NCBI GenBank assembly: GCA_026710655.1
Contig: JAPOQN010000001.1
Span: forward strand, 186,001-250,000
DNA length: 64,000 bases
DNA from: Chloroflexota bacterium
GTDB taxonomy: Bacteria; Chloroflexota; Dehalococcoidia; Tepidiformales; Tepidiformaceae
Direction of reading: 5' to 3'
The translations under genes were made by a program, and so were the position numbers. Position 1 is the first letter of the stretch. Each line of letters starts with the position of its first letter. The notes below the pieces were generated by a model that saw only the letters and a list, made by a program, of their open reading frames with translations, was not told the DNA's origin and ran no database searches. Below are positions 29,708 through 38,477 of this stretch, in pieces.

Positions 29708-30228
29708 TGCGGGCGCTGCTGCTGGTGCTCCTCGCGCTCGCGACTGCTGTCGCGCAGGTCGCCGTGGCGCCCTTCTTCCCCGTCCTCGGCGCTGTCGCTG
29801 AGTTTCCCGTGGTGGCGCTGATGCTGCTCGCCATCTTCGCCGGCCCGCACGCGGTCATGATCGCCTTTCCGATCCTCGTCCTCTTCCTTGGCTTCTCCAC
29901 CAACGTGGAGTTTGAGTGGCTCGTGCTCGCCTACCTGCCGCTCCTCCCCTGCGCCGCCTGGATCCAGCGCCAGCGCGCCATCCCCCAGAGCCCGTACGCG
30001 CTCGTGCTCGTCATGGGCGTCGCCGCCGGGGTCTGGGCGCGAGGCGCCCTTTCGGTTGTGGCGGTCGCGTCCGGCGCCAGCCCCACCTTCGGCGCCGTCA
30101 TCACGGACATCCTCCTCCCCGGAATGGCTTTCGACGCCGTCGTGCTCTCGGTGCTCTACGCGATCTGCTGGTACATCGGCTGGCCGGTGCGTTCCCTGGA
30201 GCTTGAGGACGCGGGATACGGGCCATGA
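29707..30228 (+). CDS. mreD: Rod shape-determining protein MreD
   Basis: The 173-residue, strongly hydrophobic protein has about five membrane spans (for example LLLVLLALATAVAQVAVAPF and VVALMLLAIFAGPHAVM). Sequence conservation in MreD is low. The call rests on size, topology and position exactly between mreC and the PBP2 gene, with 1-bp and 4-bp overlaps to them. Confidence 0.85.
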   Translation: MRALLLVLLALATAVAQVAVAPFFPVLGAVAEFPVVALMLLAIFAGPHAVMIAFPILVLFLGFSTNVEFEWLVLAYLPLLPCAAWIQRQRAIPQSPYALVLVMGVAAGVWARGALSVVAVASGASPTFGAVITDILLPGMAFDAVVLSVLYAICWYIGWPVRSLELEDAGYGP

Positions 30229-32132
30229 GCGTCATCGACGATCGCCGCGTCGACCCCGGCCTCAGCCGCAACCGGCCCCACGGCAACGTGGGCGTCCTCC
30301 GAATCGCCGTCGTCGTCCTCTTCGTCGTTCTCGGCGCTCGCCTTGTGCAGATGCAACTCGTCGACGGCGCCGAGTACGCGGAGCGCTCCGAGCTCAACCG
30401 CATCATCGTCGACAGCGTGCGCCCCACCCGTGGTGTCATCTTCGACCGCAAAGGCCAGCCTCTGGTCGAGAACAGCGGCTCCTTTACCGCCCTTGTAACC
30501 CCCGCCTTCCTGCCCGACGACTCCCGCGACCGCTACCGCCTCTACCTCTACCTGGAAGATCTGCTCGGCATCCCCGCCCTCCAGATCGAGGAGGCCGTGA
30601 CCGCCGCCGAGGAGCGCGGCCAGGGCGACCTCCCCCTCGCTATCGCCCGCGCCCTCGACCGCGACGTCGCCCTCATGCTCGAGCAGGTCGCCGCCGATCT
30701 CCCCGGCGTGTCCCTCTCGGTCGAGCCGCGGCGCCGCTACCCGGGCGGCCCCGAGTTCAGCCACATCCTCGGCTACGTTGGCGCACAGTCGCCGGAGGAG
30801 TGGCGCGTCCTGCAGGAGGATGGCTACGCCTTCAACGAGGTGGTCGGCAAAGTTGGCGTCGAGTCCCGCTATGAGGCCGTCCTGCGGGGAACGCCGGGCA
30901 CGGCCATCACCGAGGTCGACGCCCAGGGCGATCTCATCACCACGATTGAGCGCACCGACCCGGAGGGAGGCCAGAGCGTCCTCCTCTCCATCGACTCCGA
31001 CCTGCAGCGCTACGTCTACGAGCTGCTCTCCAACACCATGGGCGAGGCCAACACCGCCGCGGCCGTCGTGATGAGCCCCGTCACGGGTGAGATCTACGCC
31101 ATCGTCTCCGTGCCCACCTACGACAACAACATCTTCTCCCTCCCGGACCCCGGCGAGGAGTACCAGCGCCTCCTCGACGACCCCCGCATCCCCCTCCTCC
31201 ACCAGGCCCTCAGCCCCGTCGCTCCCGGCTCGACCTTCAAGATCATCACCGCCGCCGCCGCCCTCCAGGAGGGCAATATCACCCGCAATACCCGGCGCAA
31301 CGTCGATAGCAGCGTGCTCGAGTTCATCGGTGAAGATGGCCAGCCCTACTACTTCTACGACTGGCGCGTCCATGGCGAGATCGACCTCGTCGGGGCGATC
31401 TCGTGGTCCTCGAACATCTACTTCTACATGGCCTCCTGCGGCATCCCCCAGGAAGGCATCGCCGGACTCGGCGGAAACACCGAGCAGTCCGCTGTCGTCC
31501 TCGGCTACTACGCCCGCAGCTTCGGCCTCGGCCAGGTAACGGGCCTCGACATCGCCAGCACGGAGTCCCCCGGCGTCATCCCCAGCCCCGAGTGGAAGCG
31601 CCGTGTTCGCAGCGGTCCCCTCTTCAACCCCGAGGACCGGGGCTGGTACCTCGCCGACACCTGCTTCATGGGCATCGGCCAGGGCGACGTCACCGCCACA
31701 CCCCTCCAGATCGCCATTGCCACCGCTGCCATTGCCAACGGCGGCTACCTGCTCGAGCCCTACGTGGCCAGGCAGATCCTCGCCGCCGACGGCTCCCTCG
31801 TCTCTACCACGGAGCCGTCGCGGGAACGCGTACCCGTCGACGAGGAGCACCTCGCTGTCATCCGGCAGGGTATGCGCCAGTCCGTCATCGATGGCGCCGC
31901 CCGGCTGGCGACGCTCCCGGACACGCTCGTCGCCGGCAAGACCGGTACCGCCGAATTCATCGATCCTGAAGACGGGCTCACCAAGGATCGCGCCTGGTTC
32001 ACCGGCTTCGCCCCCTACAACAACCCCCAGGTCGTCGTGACGGTCTTCTACGACCTCGGCGTTGGCGGCACCAAGGCCGCCCCCATCGCCGCCGAGATCA
32101 TCGCCTACTTCCTGGAGAACGTTGAACCATGA
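30225..32132 (+). CDS. mrdA: Penicillin-binding protein 2 (elongasome transpeptidase)
   Basis: This monofunctional class B PBP crosslinks peptidoglycan during elongation. The 635-residue protein has one N-terminal membrane segment (VLRIAVVVLFVVLGARLVQM), a pedestal domain with SVRPTRGVIFDRKGQPLVEN, and a transpeptidase domain with the serine motif APGSTFKIITA, the SxN motif SWSSNIYFY and KTG in VAGKTGTAEF. MGIGQGDVTATPLQIA is the standard PBP2/3 motif. It overlaps mreD and rodA by 4 bp each (ATGA). Confidence 0.95.
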   Translation: MSVIDDRRVDPGLSRNRPHGNVGVLRIAVVVLFVVLGARLVQMQLVDGAEYAERSELNRIIVDSVRPTRGVIFDRKGQPLVENSGSFTALVTPAFLPDDSRDRYRLYLYLEDLLGIPALQIEEAVTAAEERGQGDLPLAIARALDRDVALMLEQVAADLPGVSLSVEPRRRYPGGPEFSHILGYVGAQSPEEWRVLQEDGYAFNEVVGKVGVESRYEAVLRGTPGTAITEVDAQGDLITTIERTDPEGGQSVLLSIDSDLQRYVYELLSNTMGEANTAAAVVMSPVTGEIYAIVSVPTYDNNIFSLPDPGEEYQRLLDDPRIPLLHQALSPVAPGSTFKIITAAAALQEGNITRNTRRNVDSSVLEFIGEDGQPYYFYDWRVHGEIDLVGAISWSSNIYFYMASCGIPQEGIAGLGGNTEQSAVVLGYYARSFGLGQVTGLDIASTESPGVIPSPEWKRRVRSGPLFNPEDRGWYLADTCFMGIGQGDVTATPLQIAIATAAIANGGYLLEPYVARQILAADGSLVSTTEPSRERVPVDEEHLAVIRQGMRQSVIDGAARLATLPDTLVAGKTGTAEFIDPEDGLTKDRAWFTGFAPYNNPQVVVTVFYDLGVGGTKAAPIAAEIIAYFLENVEP

Positions 32133-33265
32133 GCCGTTTCGGGGTCCAGGGTTCCCTCCGCGCCTGGGACCGCTTCGATGCGATCCTCGCCCTCACCGCG
32201 CTCGCCCTGGTCGGCTACGGGCTCGTCCTCATCTACAGCGGCAGCCTCGGCTCGTACGACGGCCCCACCGCCAGCATCGAGAACCCGGTCGTTCGCCAGG
32301 GCCTCTTCGCCTTCATCGCCGTCGGCGCGATGTTCATCATCTCCCGCCTCGATTACCACGTGCTCCTGCACTACGCCTGGTGGCTCTACGGGGCCTCCAT
32401 CCTCCTCCTGCTCGTCCTCATCCCCATCGGCCAGACCGAGTTCGGCTCGACCCGCTGGTTCGACCTCGGCCCCATCCAGTTCCAGCCCTCCGAGTTCGCC
32501 AAGATCGCGACCATCCTCTTGCTCGCCCGCTTCCTGAGCGAACAGGGCGGCGACGCCCGCGATCTGCGCGTGCTCGGCGGCTCCCTCGCCATCACCGCGC
32601 CCGTCCTCCTCCTTGTCTTCATCCAGCCCGACCTCGGCACGACCATCATCTTCGCCGCCATCTGGCTGGGCATGGTCGTCGTGGCCGGCATCCATCGCCG
32701 CCACCTGCTCTTCCTCGGCGCCATCTTCATCGCCATCCTGCCCTTCGCCTGGACGTTCACGGTGGCCGACTACCAGATCGAACGCATCTCCGTGCTACTC
32801 GACGCCGAAGAGGACCCCCTCGACGCCGGCTACAACCCCATCCAGTCGCAGATCGCCGTGGGCTCCGGCCAGCTCCTCGGCAAGGGGCTCACCAACGGCG
32901 AGCAGACCCAGCTCGACTTCCTCAAGGTGAAGACCAAGGACTTCATCTTCAGCGTCCTCGGCGAGGAGCTGGGCTTCGTGGGCGCCATGGCCCTCTTTGC
33001 CCTCTTCATCCTCTTATTGATGCGAGGGATCCGCGCCGCCCAGATCGCGGGCGACATCCCCGGACAGCTCATCGCCGCGGGGATCGTCATCACGATCCTC
33101 ATGCAGGCCTACATCAACATCGCCGTGAATCTCAGCATCTTCCCCGTCACCGGCCTGCCCCTCCCCTTCGTGAGCCAGGGGGGAAGCTCCCTCGTGACCC
33201 TCTTCCTCGGCCTCGGCATCATCCAGAGCATCGTCATGCGCCACCGCGCCTACCGCCAATTCTGA
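32129..33265 (+). CDS. rodA: Rod shape-determining protein RodA (SEDS glycosyltransferase)
   Basis: RodA polymerises lipid II and pairs with PBP2. The 378-residue polytopic protein has about ten membrane spans and SEDS landmarks: RWFDLGPIQFQPSEFAKIA, FIQPDLGTTIIF, the extracellular-loop region YNPIQSQIAVGSGQLLGKG with its following QTQLDFLKVKTKDFIFSVLGEELGF pattern, and the C-terminal GLPLPFVSQGGSSLV. It is the last gene of the shape operon; 119 bp separate it from the next gene. Confidence 0.95.
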   Translation: MSRFGVQGSLRAWDRFDAILALTALALVGYGLVLIYSGSLGSYDGPTASIENPVVRQGLFAFIAVGAMFIISRLDYHVLLHYAWWLYGASILLLLVLIPIGQTEFGSTRWFDLGPIQFQPSEFAKIATILLLARFLSEQGGDARDLRVLGGSLAITAPVLLLVFIQPDLGTTIIFAAIWLGMVVVAGIHRRHLLFLGAIFIAILPFAWTFTVADYQIERISVLLDAEEDPLDAGYNPIQSQIAVGSGQLLGKGLTNGEQTQLDFLKVKTKDFIFSVLGEELGFVGAMALFALFILLLMRGIRAAQIAGDIPGQLIAAGIVITILMQAYINIAVNLSIFPVTGLPLPFVSQGGSSLVTLFLGLGIIQSIVMRHRAYRQF

Positions 33266-33384
33266 GATCGGCTGCGAGGGTGCCTTCGGACCGGTTCCCG
33301 CCGCGAAGGGGGAAGGTGTGCGCTACCTGGCGCCCCGCGCAGCGCGTACCCTCTGCGCCGCGAGCCTGCCCAGGGAGTGCCAGC

Positions 33385-34320
33385 ATGTCGACCTTGGAGA
33401 ATCCCCCCACCCAGTCCGAGGTCCTCGGCTATTTCGACTCGCTCTCCAACTGGGGCCGCTGGGGCCCCGACGACCAGCTTGGCGCGCTTAACTACATCAC
33501 TCCGGAGAAGCGCCGCTCCGCCGCCGCGCTCGTCCAGGAGGGCATCTCCGTTTCCTGCGCCTGGGACATCGAGACGACCCCCCGCGCGGACCACATGTTC
33601 GGCGTGCCCCAGCGCTACATGGTCGCCACCGGCCGCGAGCCGCTCGAGTACGGCCGCGGGGGCGCCGCCCTCGAGGTCATGAGCCTCGCCTTCCACGGCG
33701 TCACCGTCACCCACCTCGACGGGCTCAGCCACATCTTCTGGGACGGGAAGATGTACAACGGCAAGCCCGCCGATCTCGTAACCGCCCAGAAGGGCGCTCA
33801 GCACCACGCCGTTACCGCCCTCGGTGACGGCATCGTTACGCGCGGCGTGCTCATGGACATCCCCGCCCTCGACGGCCGTCCCTGGCTCGACCCCGGCGAG
33901 GGCGTTTTTCCCGAGCACCTTGAGGCGGCCGAGGAGCGCCAGGGCGTGCGCGTCTCCACCGGTGATGTCGTCCTCCTCCGCACCGGCAAGGGCCGCCGTC
34001 TGCGCGAGGAAACCGATCCACCAGGCTCCTCCGGTGGCTGGCACGTCGGCTCGCTGCCCTGGCTGCACGAGCGTGAGGTTGCGGTCATCGGCGCCGACAC
34101 CGCCCAGGAGGCCGGCTCACCCGGCTACGAAGCCGTCTCCGTCCCTGTCCACATGATCGCCATCGTCGCCATGGGACTCCACCTCATCGACAACTGCGAT
34201 CTGGAAGCCCTCGCCGAGACCTGCGAACGCCTCAACCGCTGGGAGTTCTTCCTCAGCATCCAGCCCCTCCGCCTCGAAGGCGGCACCGGCAGCGCCGTCA
34301 ACCCGATCGCCGTCTTCTGA
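33385..34320 (+). CDS. Cyclase-family metal-dependent hydrolase
   Basis: The 311-residue protein belongs to the cyclase/kynurenine-formamidase-like family, as shown by VTVTHLDGLSHIFWDGKMYN, the family's H-x-D-x-x-x-H metal-binding segment, and by later motifs GDVVLLRTG and GADTAQEA. Members hydrolyse amides, lactones or related bonds, and many sit beside short-chain dehydrogenases, as here. I set the start at the ATG at 33385 with AGGGAG 8 bp upstream; the open frame reaches back into rodA but is a shadow there. Substrate unknown. Confidence 0.82.
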   Translation: MSTLENPPTQSEVLGYFDSLSNWGRWGPDDQLGALNYITPEKRRSAAALVQEGISVSCAWDIETTPRADHMFGVPQRYMVATGREPLEYGRGGAALEVMSLAFHGVTVTHLDGLSHIFWDGKMYNGKPADLVTAQKGAQHHAVTALGDGIVTRGVLMDIPALDGRPWLDPGEGVFPEHLEAAEERQGVRVSTGDVVLLRTGKGRRLREETDPPGSSGGWHVGSLPWLHEREVAVIGADTAQEAGSPGYEAVSVPVHMIAIVAMGLHLIDNCDLEALAETCERLNRWEFFLSIQPLRLEGGTGSAVNPIAVF

Positions 34321-34434
34321 GACCACTGCCACCGGCGCTACCGAGGCCGGCAGCAGGCGAGTCACCGACCCTGTGAGCCCGGGCCCGGTCCTGCAGTTCG
34401 TGGGCGGAAGGGTTGATCCCGTAGGATGCGCGCC

Positions 34435-35217
34435 GTGGGCGTTCTCGACCAGTTCAGGCTCGACGGACATGTGGCCGTCGTTACCGGCGGGGGCCGCGGC
34501 ATTGGCCGCGGGATCGCCCTCGCCTTTGCCGAGGCCGGCGCCGACGTGGCCGTTGCCGCTCGCCGCGCGCACGAGGTCGAGGCCGTGGCCGATGAGGTCC
34601 GGCAGCTCGGCCGCCGGGCCTTCGCCATGGGCATGGATGTGCTCGACTTCCCCGCCAACGATCGCCTGGCCGAGGCCACCGTCGCTGAGTTGGGGAAGCT
34701 CACGATCTGGGTCAACAACGCGGGCGGCAATCTCGACCGCACCCAGCGCACCCTAGTCGATACCCCCGAGGATGTCTGGGACACGCTCGTCGACCTCAAC
34801 CTGAAGTCTGCCTGGTGGGGAGCGAAGGCCGCCGTCGAGCAGATGGCCGACGGTGGGAACATCATCAACATCGCGTCCGTCGCCGCCTGGGGCCCGTCGC
34901 CGACTGCCGGTCCCTACGCCGCCACGAAGTCCGCCATGATCAACATGACCAAGACCCTCGCCATGGAGCTGGCCCCGCAGAAGATCAGGGTCAACTGCAT
35001 CGCCCCTGGTCTCGTCCCGACCGAGATGTTCTTCGAGACGATGAAGGTCGACGAAGCCGCGGTCGAGGAGATGGGTGGGCAGCTTCCTGCCGGGCGCGCG
35101 GGCAAACCCGAGGACCTCGGGGCCGCAGCCGTCTATTTCTGCTCGCCCGCAGCCGAGTGGATTACGGGCCAGACGTTGGCCGTCAGCGGCGGGCCGACGG
35201 GAACGAGGGAAATGTGA
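34435..35217 (+). CDS. Short-chain dehydrogenase/reductase (SDR), first of a pair
   Basis: This is a classical SDR with NAD(P)-binding VTGGGRGIGRGIALAFAEAG, the NNAG motif (VNNAGG), catalytic Ser in NIASVAAWG, and YxxxK in YAATKSAMI. The start GTG at 34435 has AGGA 8 bp upstream and gives an N-terminus (VGVLDQFRLDG) parallel to the next SDR; ATG at 34426 is the alternative. The arginine/charged end of beta-2 (AARRAHEVEAV) suggests NADP(H). It is about 260 residues. It overlaps the following SDR by 4 bp, and the pair probably arose by tandem duplication. Substrate unknown. Confidence 0.87.
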   Translation: MGVLDQFRLDGHVAVVTGGGRGIGRGIALAFAEAGADVAVAARRAHEVEAVADEVRQLGRRAFAMGMDVLDFPANDRLAEATVAELGKLTIWVNNAGGNLDRTQRTLVDTPEDVWDTLVDLNLKSAWWGAKAAVEQMADGGNIINIASVAAWGPSPTAGPYAATKSAMINMTKTLAMELAPQKIRVNCIAPGLVPTEMFFETMKVDEAAVEEMGGQLPAGRAGKPEDLGAAAVYFCSPAAEWITGQTLAVSGGPTGTREM

Positions 35218-35981
35218 GCATCCTCGATCGGTTCCGACTCGATGGGCAGGTGGCGGTAGTCACCGGCTCCGGGCGGGGCATCGGCGAAGGAATCGCCGTG
35301 GGCCTCGCCGAGGCGGGCGCGGCCGTTGTCGTAGCCGCGCGCCGCACGCATGAGGTCGAAGCGGTCGCAGAGAAGATCCGCGCGGCCGGCGGGCAGGCCC
35401 TGGCCTCGACAACGGACTTCCTCGAAGTCGACCAGATCGAGGCGCTCGCAGACGCCACTGTCGCGGAGTTCGGGAAGCTCACCATCTGGGTGAACAACGT
35501 CGGTGGCGCCCAGGACCGCACCGCCCGCACGATCCTCGGCACTCCCGAGGAGGCCTGGGACAACCAGATCGACCTCAACCTCAAGTCCGTCTGGGCCGGG
35601 GCGAGGGCTGCCAACCGCGCCATGGGCGAAGAGGGCGGGGTGGTTGTGAACATCTCCTCCGCCGCAGCCAGGCAGCCTTCGCCAATGAACGGCCCCTACG
35701 CTGCCGCCAAGTTTGGTGTGAACAGCCTCACCATGACGCTGGCGGCAGAGCTGGCGCCGCGCGTGCGCGTCGTGGGCGTCTCACCCGGACCCGTCCCCAC
35801 CGAAGTGATGATCGAGTACACCGGCATGAGCGAGGAACAGCTCCGACAGGGGCTCGGGTCCATGCTGCCGCTCAAGCGCATCGGCGAGCCGGAGGACGTT
35901 GCCGCGGCCGTCGTCTACCTCGCCTCTCCCGCGGCCTCCTGGGTCACCGGCGCTACCCTCTCCGTCACCGGCGGCAGCTAG
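35214..35981 (+). CDS. Short-chain dehydrogenase/reductase (SDR), second of a pair
   Basis: This is a paralogue of the preceding gene with the same layout: VTGSGRGIGEGIAVGLAEAG, VNNVGGAQDR, catalytic Ser in VNISSAAARQ, YAAAKFGVN, and the C-terminal WVTGATLSVTGG. The two proteins share VNN, AARRTHEVEAV and TVAEFGKLTIWVNN-type stretches almost residue for residue. The GTG start at 35214 lies inside the stop of the first SDR. The product is 255 residues. Both could act on related substrates or as a heteromer; this is inference. Confidence 0.87.
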   Translation: MSILDRFRLDGQVAVVTGSGRGIGEGIAVGLAEAGAAVVVAARRTHEVEAVAEKIRAAGGQALASTTDFLEVDQIEALADATVAEFGKLTIWVNNVGGAQDRTARTILGTPEEAWDNQIDLNLKSVWAGARAANRAMGEEGGVVVNISSAAARQPSPMNGPYAAAKFGVNSLTMTLAAELAPRVRVVGVSPGPVPTEVMIEYTGMSEEQLRQGLGSMLPLKRIGEPEDVAAAVVYLASPAASWVTGATLSVTGGS

Positions 35982-36092
35982 ACCCTCGCAGCAGCCTCAC
36001 GACGACGGGCCCACGATGATGGCGAGCGGAACGGATCAGGGACTGGGACCCAGTTCCACCGGCATCGTTCCGTCGCTCAAAGGGGCGATGCC

Positions 36093-36770
36093 GTGACCCA
36101 CAGTTCCGACTCGGTGCTGGCCTGGCTGCGGGAGAACGCCTCGGAAGAAGCCCGGGCGGGGATGCAGCGCTACGCGATCCCCAACGACCGTGCCTTCGGG
36201 CTCGCAATGCGCGACATGAAGAAGTACGCGAAGGAGATTGGCAAGGATCATGACCTGGCGCTCACGCTGTGGGAGTCAGGCTGGTACGAGGCTCGAACGG
36301 TCGCCGTGTTCATCGCCGAACCCTCGGCGATGACGAGCGCGCAGATGGATGCCTGGGCCGCCGACTTCGACAACTGGGCGATTTGCGACACGGCGTGCTT
36401 CCACCTGTTTGATCGCACCCGTCACGCCTGGGGCAAGGTGCCGAAGTGGGCCAGGGCGCGGAGCGAGTTCAAGAAGCGCGCAGCCTTCGCCTTGCTCTGG
36501 GGCCTCAGCTTCCACGACAAGGAAGCGGACGACGAACGGTTTGTGGAGGCACTGGCGTGGATCGAGCAGGGCGCCCAGGACGACCGGCTCTACGTGAAGA
36601 AGTCAGTTGATATGGCCCTGCGAGCGATCGGGAAACGATCCCGCACGCTGAACACAGTGGCACGTAACGTCGCCGCCCGGCTGGCAGCCGACCCGGCGCG
36701 GGCGCCGAGTTGGGTCGGCCGCCATGCCCTCCGCGAGCTGGAGTCGGTGCGCGTCCAGGAGCGGCTCTGA
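36093..36770 (+). CDS. DNA alkylation repair enzyme, AlkD-like HEAT repeat protein
   Basis: The 225-residue all-helical product resembles the AlkD family (base excision of alkylated purines, HEAT-like repeats): GMQRYAIPNDRAFGLAMRDM, WESGWYEARTVAVFIAEP, the segment MDAWAADFDNWAICDTACFH, and SFHDKEADDERFVEALAWIE with VKKSVDMALRAIGKRS. The family's Trp and Asp residues near the DNA lesion are matched by W-D-N-W-x-x-C-D. The GTG start at 36093 was used; no better start is visible. Confidence 0.82.
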   Translation: MTHSSDSVLAWLRENASEEARAGMQRYAIPNDRAFGLAMRDMKKYAKEIGKDHDLALTLWESGWYEARTVAVFIAEPSAMTSAQMDAWAADFDNWAICDTACFHLFDRTRHAWGKVPKWARARSEFKKRAAFALLWGLSFHDKEADDERFVEALAWIEQGAQDDRLYVKKSVDMALRAIGKRSRTLNTVARNVAARLAADPARAPSWVGRHALRELESVRVQERL

Positions 36771-36822
36771 GGGAAACACGCAGATGAAGCGCAGTGACAT
36801 AACGCCCACCCACCTACGAGGT

Positions 36823-36854
36823 GGCTGGCCAGAGGCGACGTACTGCGAACTTTC
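36823..36854 (+). repeat. Short dispersed repeat, copy 1
   Basis: GGCTGGCCAGAGGCGAC followed by GTACTGCGAACTTTC. It is 32 bp and matches copy 2 at 42442-42474 except for one inserted T. Looser similarity continues about 25 bp further right. It is located between the AlkD-like gene and the end of narK. Confidence 0.8.
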
Positions 36855-36915
36855 CGCTGGGAGGTGGCGTTGTAATCGCGTGAGACCCGTCACGCGACCA
36901 TCGGTGGCGTAAGCC

Positions 36916-38298
36916 CTACTTCCCGCCGGCACTTCCTTCGATAGCGGCTTCAGGGAGCGCTCCCGCACTGGGAGGCGCGCCCGCGAGAACCTCACGGAGC
37001 CGTCGCCGTTCGAGCGCCTCAACCCGCGGGGTGAATCGCACGAAGAGGACCAGGCTCGACGCCGCCACGACTGCAATGCCCATGTAGAGGAAGGCGTCTT
37101 GATACGCGAGGCTCTCCATGCGGAAGAGGAACCCTGCCGCCACCGCCCCCGCGTTGCCCCCGGCCCCGACGATGCCCGCAACCGTGCCGAGCGCCTTGCG
37201 ATTGATGAAGGGGACCACGGAAAAGGTCGCCCCCTCCGACATTTGCACGAGAACGCTGAAGACCAGCATTGCCGGAATCGCCAGCAGCAGCGCGTCCATG
37301 CGGGAGAAGAACATCAGCGCCAGGCCCTCCATCAGGAGAACCCCGCCGAGAAAGAGCACGCGGCCCCGCAGACCGAAGCGGATGCCCGCACGGTCGCCGA
37401 AGAAGCCGCCCATCGTCCGCGCGAAGATGTTCATGAGCCCGAAGAGTCCCGCGATCACGCCCGCGAGCCCAATGCCTATGGCGAAGCGGTCGTGGAAATA
37501 GAGGGCGGCCACGTTGTTGATCGTCAGCTCGATGCCGAAGCAGGCGCCGTAGATCAGGAACAGCGCCCAGACGCGGTGGTCTCGCGCCGCCGACCAGAAC
37601 GACCCCTTCGACTCATCCGAAGGAGGCAGCATCCCCCTGGCCCGCAACTCGCGGAAGTCGCCGTCAGGGGCGTCCCGGGTGACGCGGTAGTACGCGATGC
37701 CGGTCAGGAAGAGCGCGATGCCGGGCACGATCATCGCCACCCGCCAGCCCAGTGCCTCCCCTACCCCAAGGGCAATGGCCACCGTGAGCACGAGGGGCAT
37801 CACCATCTGGGTGACGCCCCCTCCAAGGTTCCCCCAGCCCGCGGTGGTGGCATTCGCCGTACCGACGATATTGGGGCCGAACATGACGGACGTGTGGTAC
37901 TGCGTGATGACGAACGAAGCGCCAATCACGCCGATGCCCAGGCGGAACAGCAGGAAGGTCTCGTAGCTCTGCGCGAGCCCGATACCCATCACCGGGAGGG
38001 AGCCCAGAATCAAGAGCCCCGTGTAGGTGCGTCGCGGGCCGTAGCGGTCGCTCAGGTACCCAATGACAAGCCGGGCGATGATCGTGATCGCGACGGACGC
38101 GATGATCGTGTTGCCCACCTCGGCTTTGGAGAGGTCGAGGTCCTCGCGCACGATGGCCATGAGCGGCGCGATGCCGAACCAGCCGAAGAAGGCAAGAAAG
38201 AAGGCCGCCCACGTCATGTGGAACGTCCGCATCTGCATGCTCTTCAGGCTGAACAAGTCGATCCGCGACGCCTTGTTCCGGATTTGGGCTGTGTCCAA
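36916..38298 (-). CDS. narK: Nitrate/nitrite transporter, NarK/NasA-type MFS
   Basis: The 460-residue MFS protein has twelve predicted membrane spans. The nitrate/nitrite-porter signature GWGNLGGGVTQMVMPLV, preceded by NIVGTANATTA, is present, with conserved Arg in ITIIARLVIGYLSDRYGPRR. It is followed, in transcription terms, by nothing; it is the last gene of the nirA-narB-narK unit or has its own promoter in the 179-bp gap upstream. The context with assimilatory nitrate and nitrite reductases indicates nitrate import for assimilation. Confidence 0.9.
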   Translation of the reverse strand: MDTAQIRNKASRIDLFSLKSMQMRTFHMTWAAFFLAFFGWFGIAPLMAIVREDLDLSKAEVGNTIIASVAITIIARLVIGYLSDRYGPRRTYTGLLILGSLPVMGIGLAQSYETFLLFRLGIGVIGASFVITQYHTSVMFGPNIVGTANATTAGWGNLGGGVTQMVMPLVLTVAIALGVGEALGWRVAMIVPGIALFLTGIAYYRVTRDAPDGDFRELRARGMLPPSDESKGSFWSAARDHRVWALFLIYGACFGIELTINNVAALYFHDRFAIGIGLAGVIAGLFGLMNIFARTMGGFFGDRAGIRFGLRGRVLFLGGVLLMEGLALMFFSRMDALLLAIPAMLVFSVLVQMSEGATFSVVPFINRKALGTVAGIVGAGGNAGAVAAGFLFRMESLAYQDAFLYMGIAVVAASSLVLFVRFTPRVEALERRRLREVLAGAPPSAGALPEAAIEGSAGGK

Positions 38299-38412
38299 TG
38301 GATGCCTCCAACTGAAACCTGTCTCGGTCGTGGGAAGACAGTAGGAGCCCCGCGTTTAAGGCTGTTTGCAACCAGGTGAACTCCGCGAGAACACCGTGCT
38401 TCAGGGACGTTT

Positions 38413-38425
38413 CATGCCAGGCATG
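38413..38425. promoter_or_regulatory. Palindrome upstream of narK
   Basis: CATGCCAGGCATG is a perfect 6+1+6 palindrome in the gap between the narB stop and the narK start, 115 bp before the narK ATG. It could be an operator for a nitrogen regulator. Only the symmetry is seen; the binding protein is unknown. Confidence 0.3.
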
Positions 38426-38477
38426 TTTCGTGCGGGCGCGCCACCAGCCTGCCGGTACCGCCCAGGGGAAGCTGCGG

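Noticed and set aside
35965..36251. Small open frames between the SDR pair and the AlkD-like gene
   Set aside because: Overlap the start of the AlkD-like gene on the opposite strand and show no protein-like pattern.
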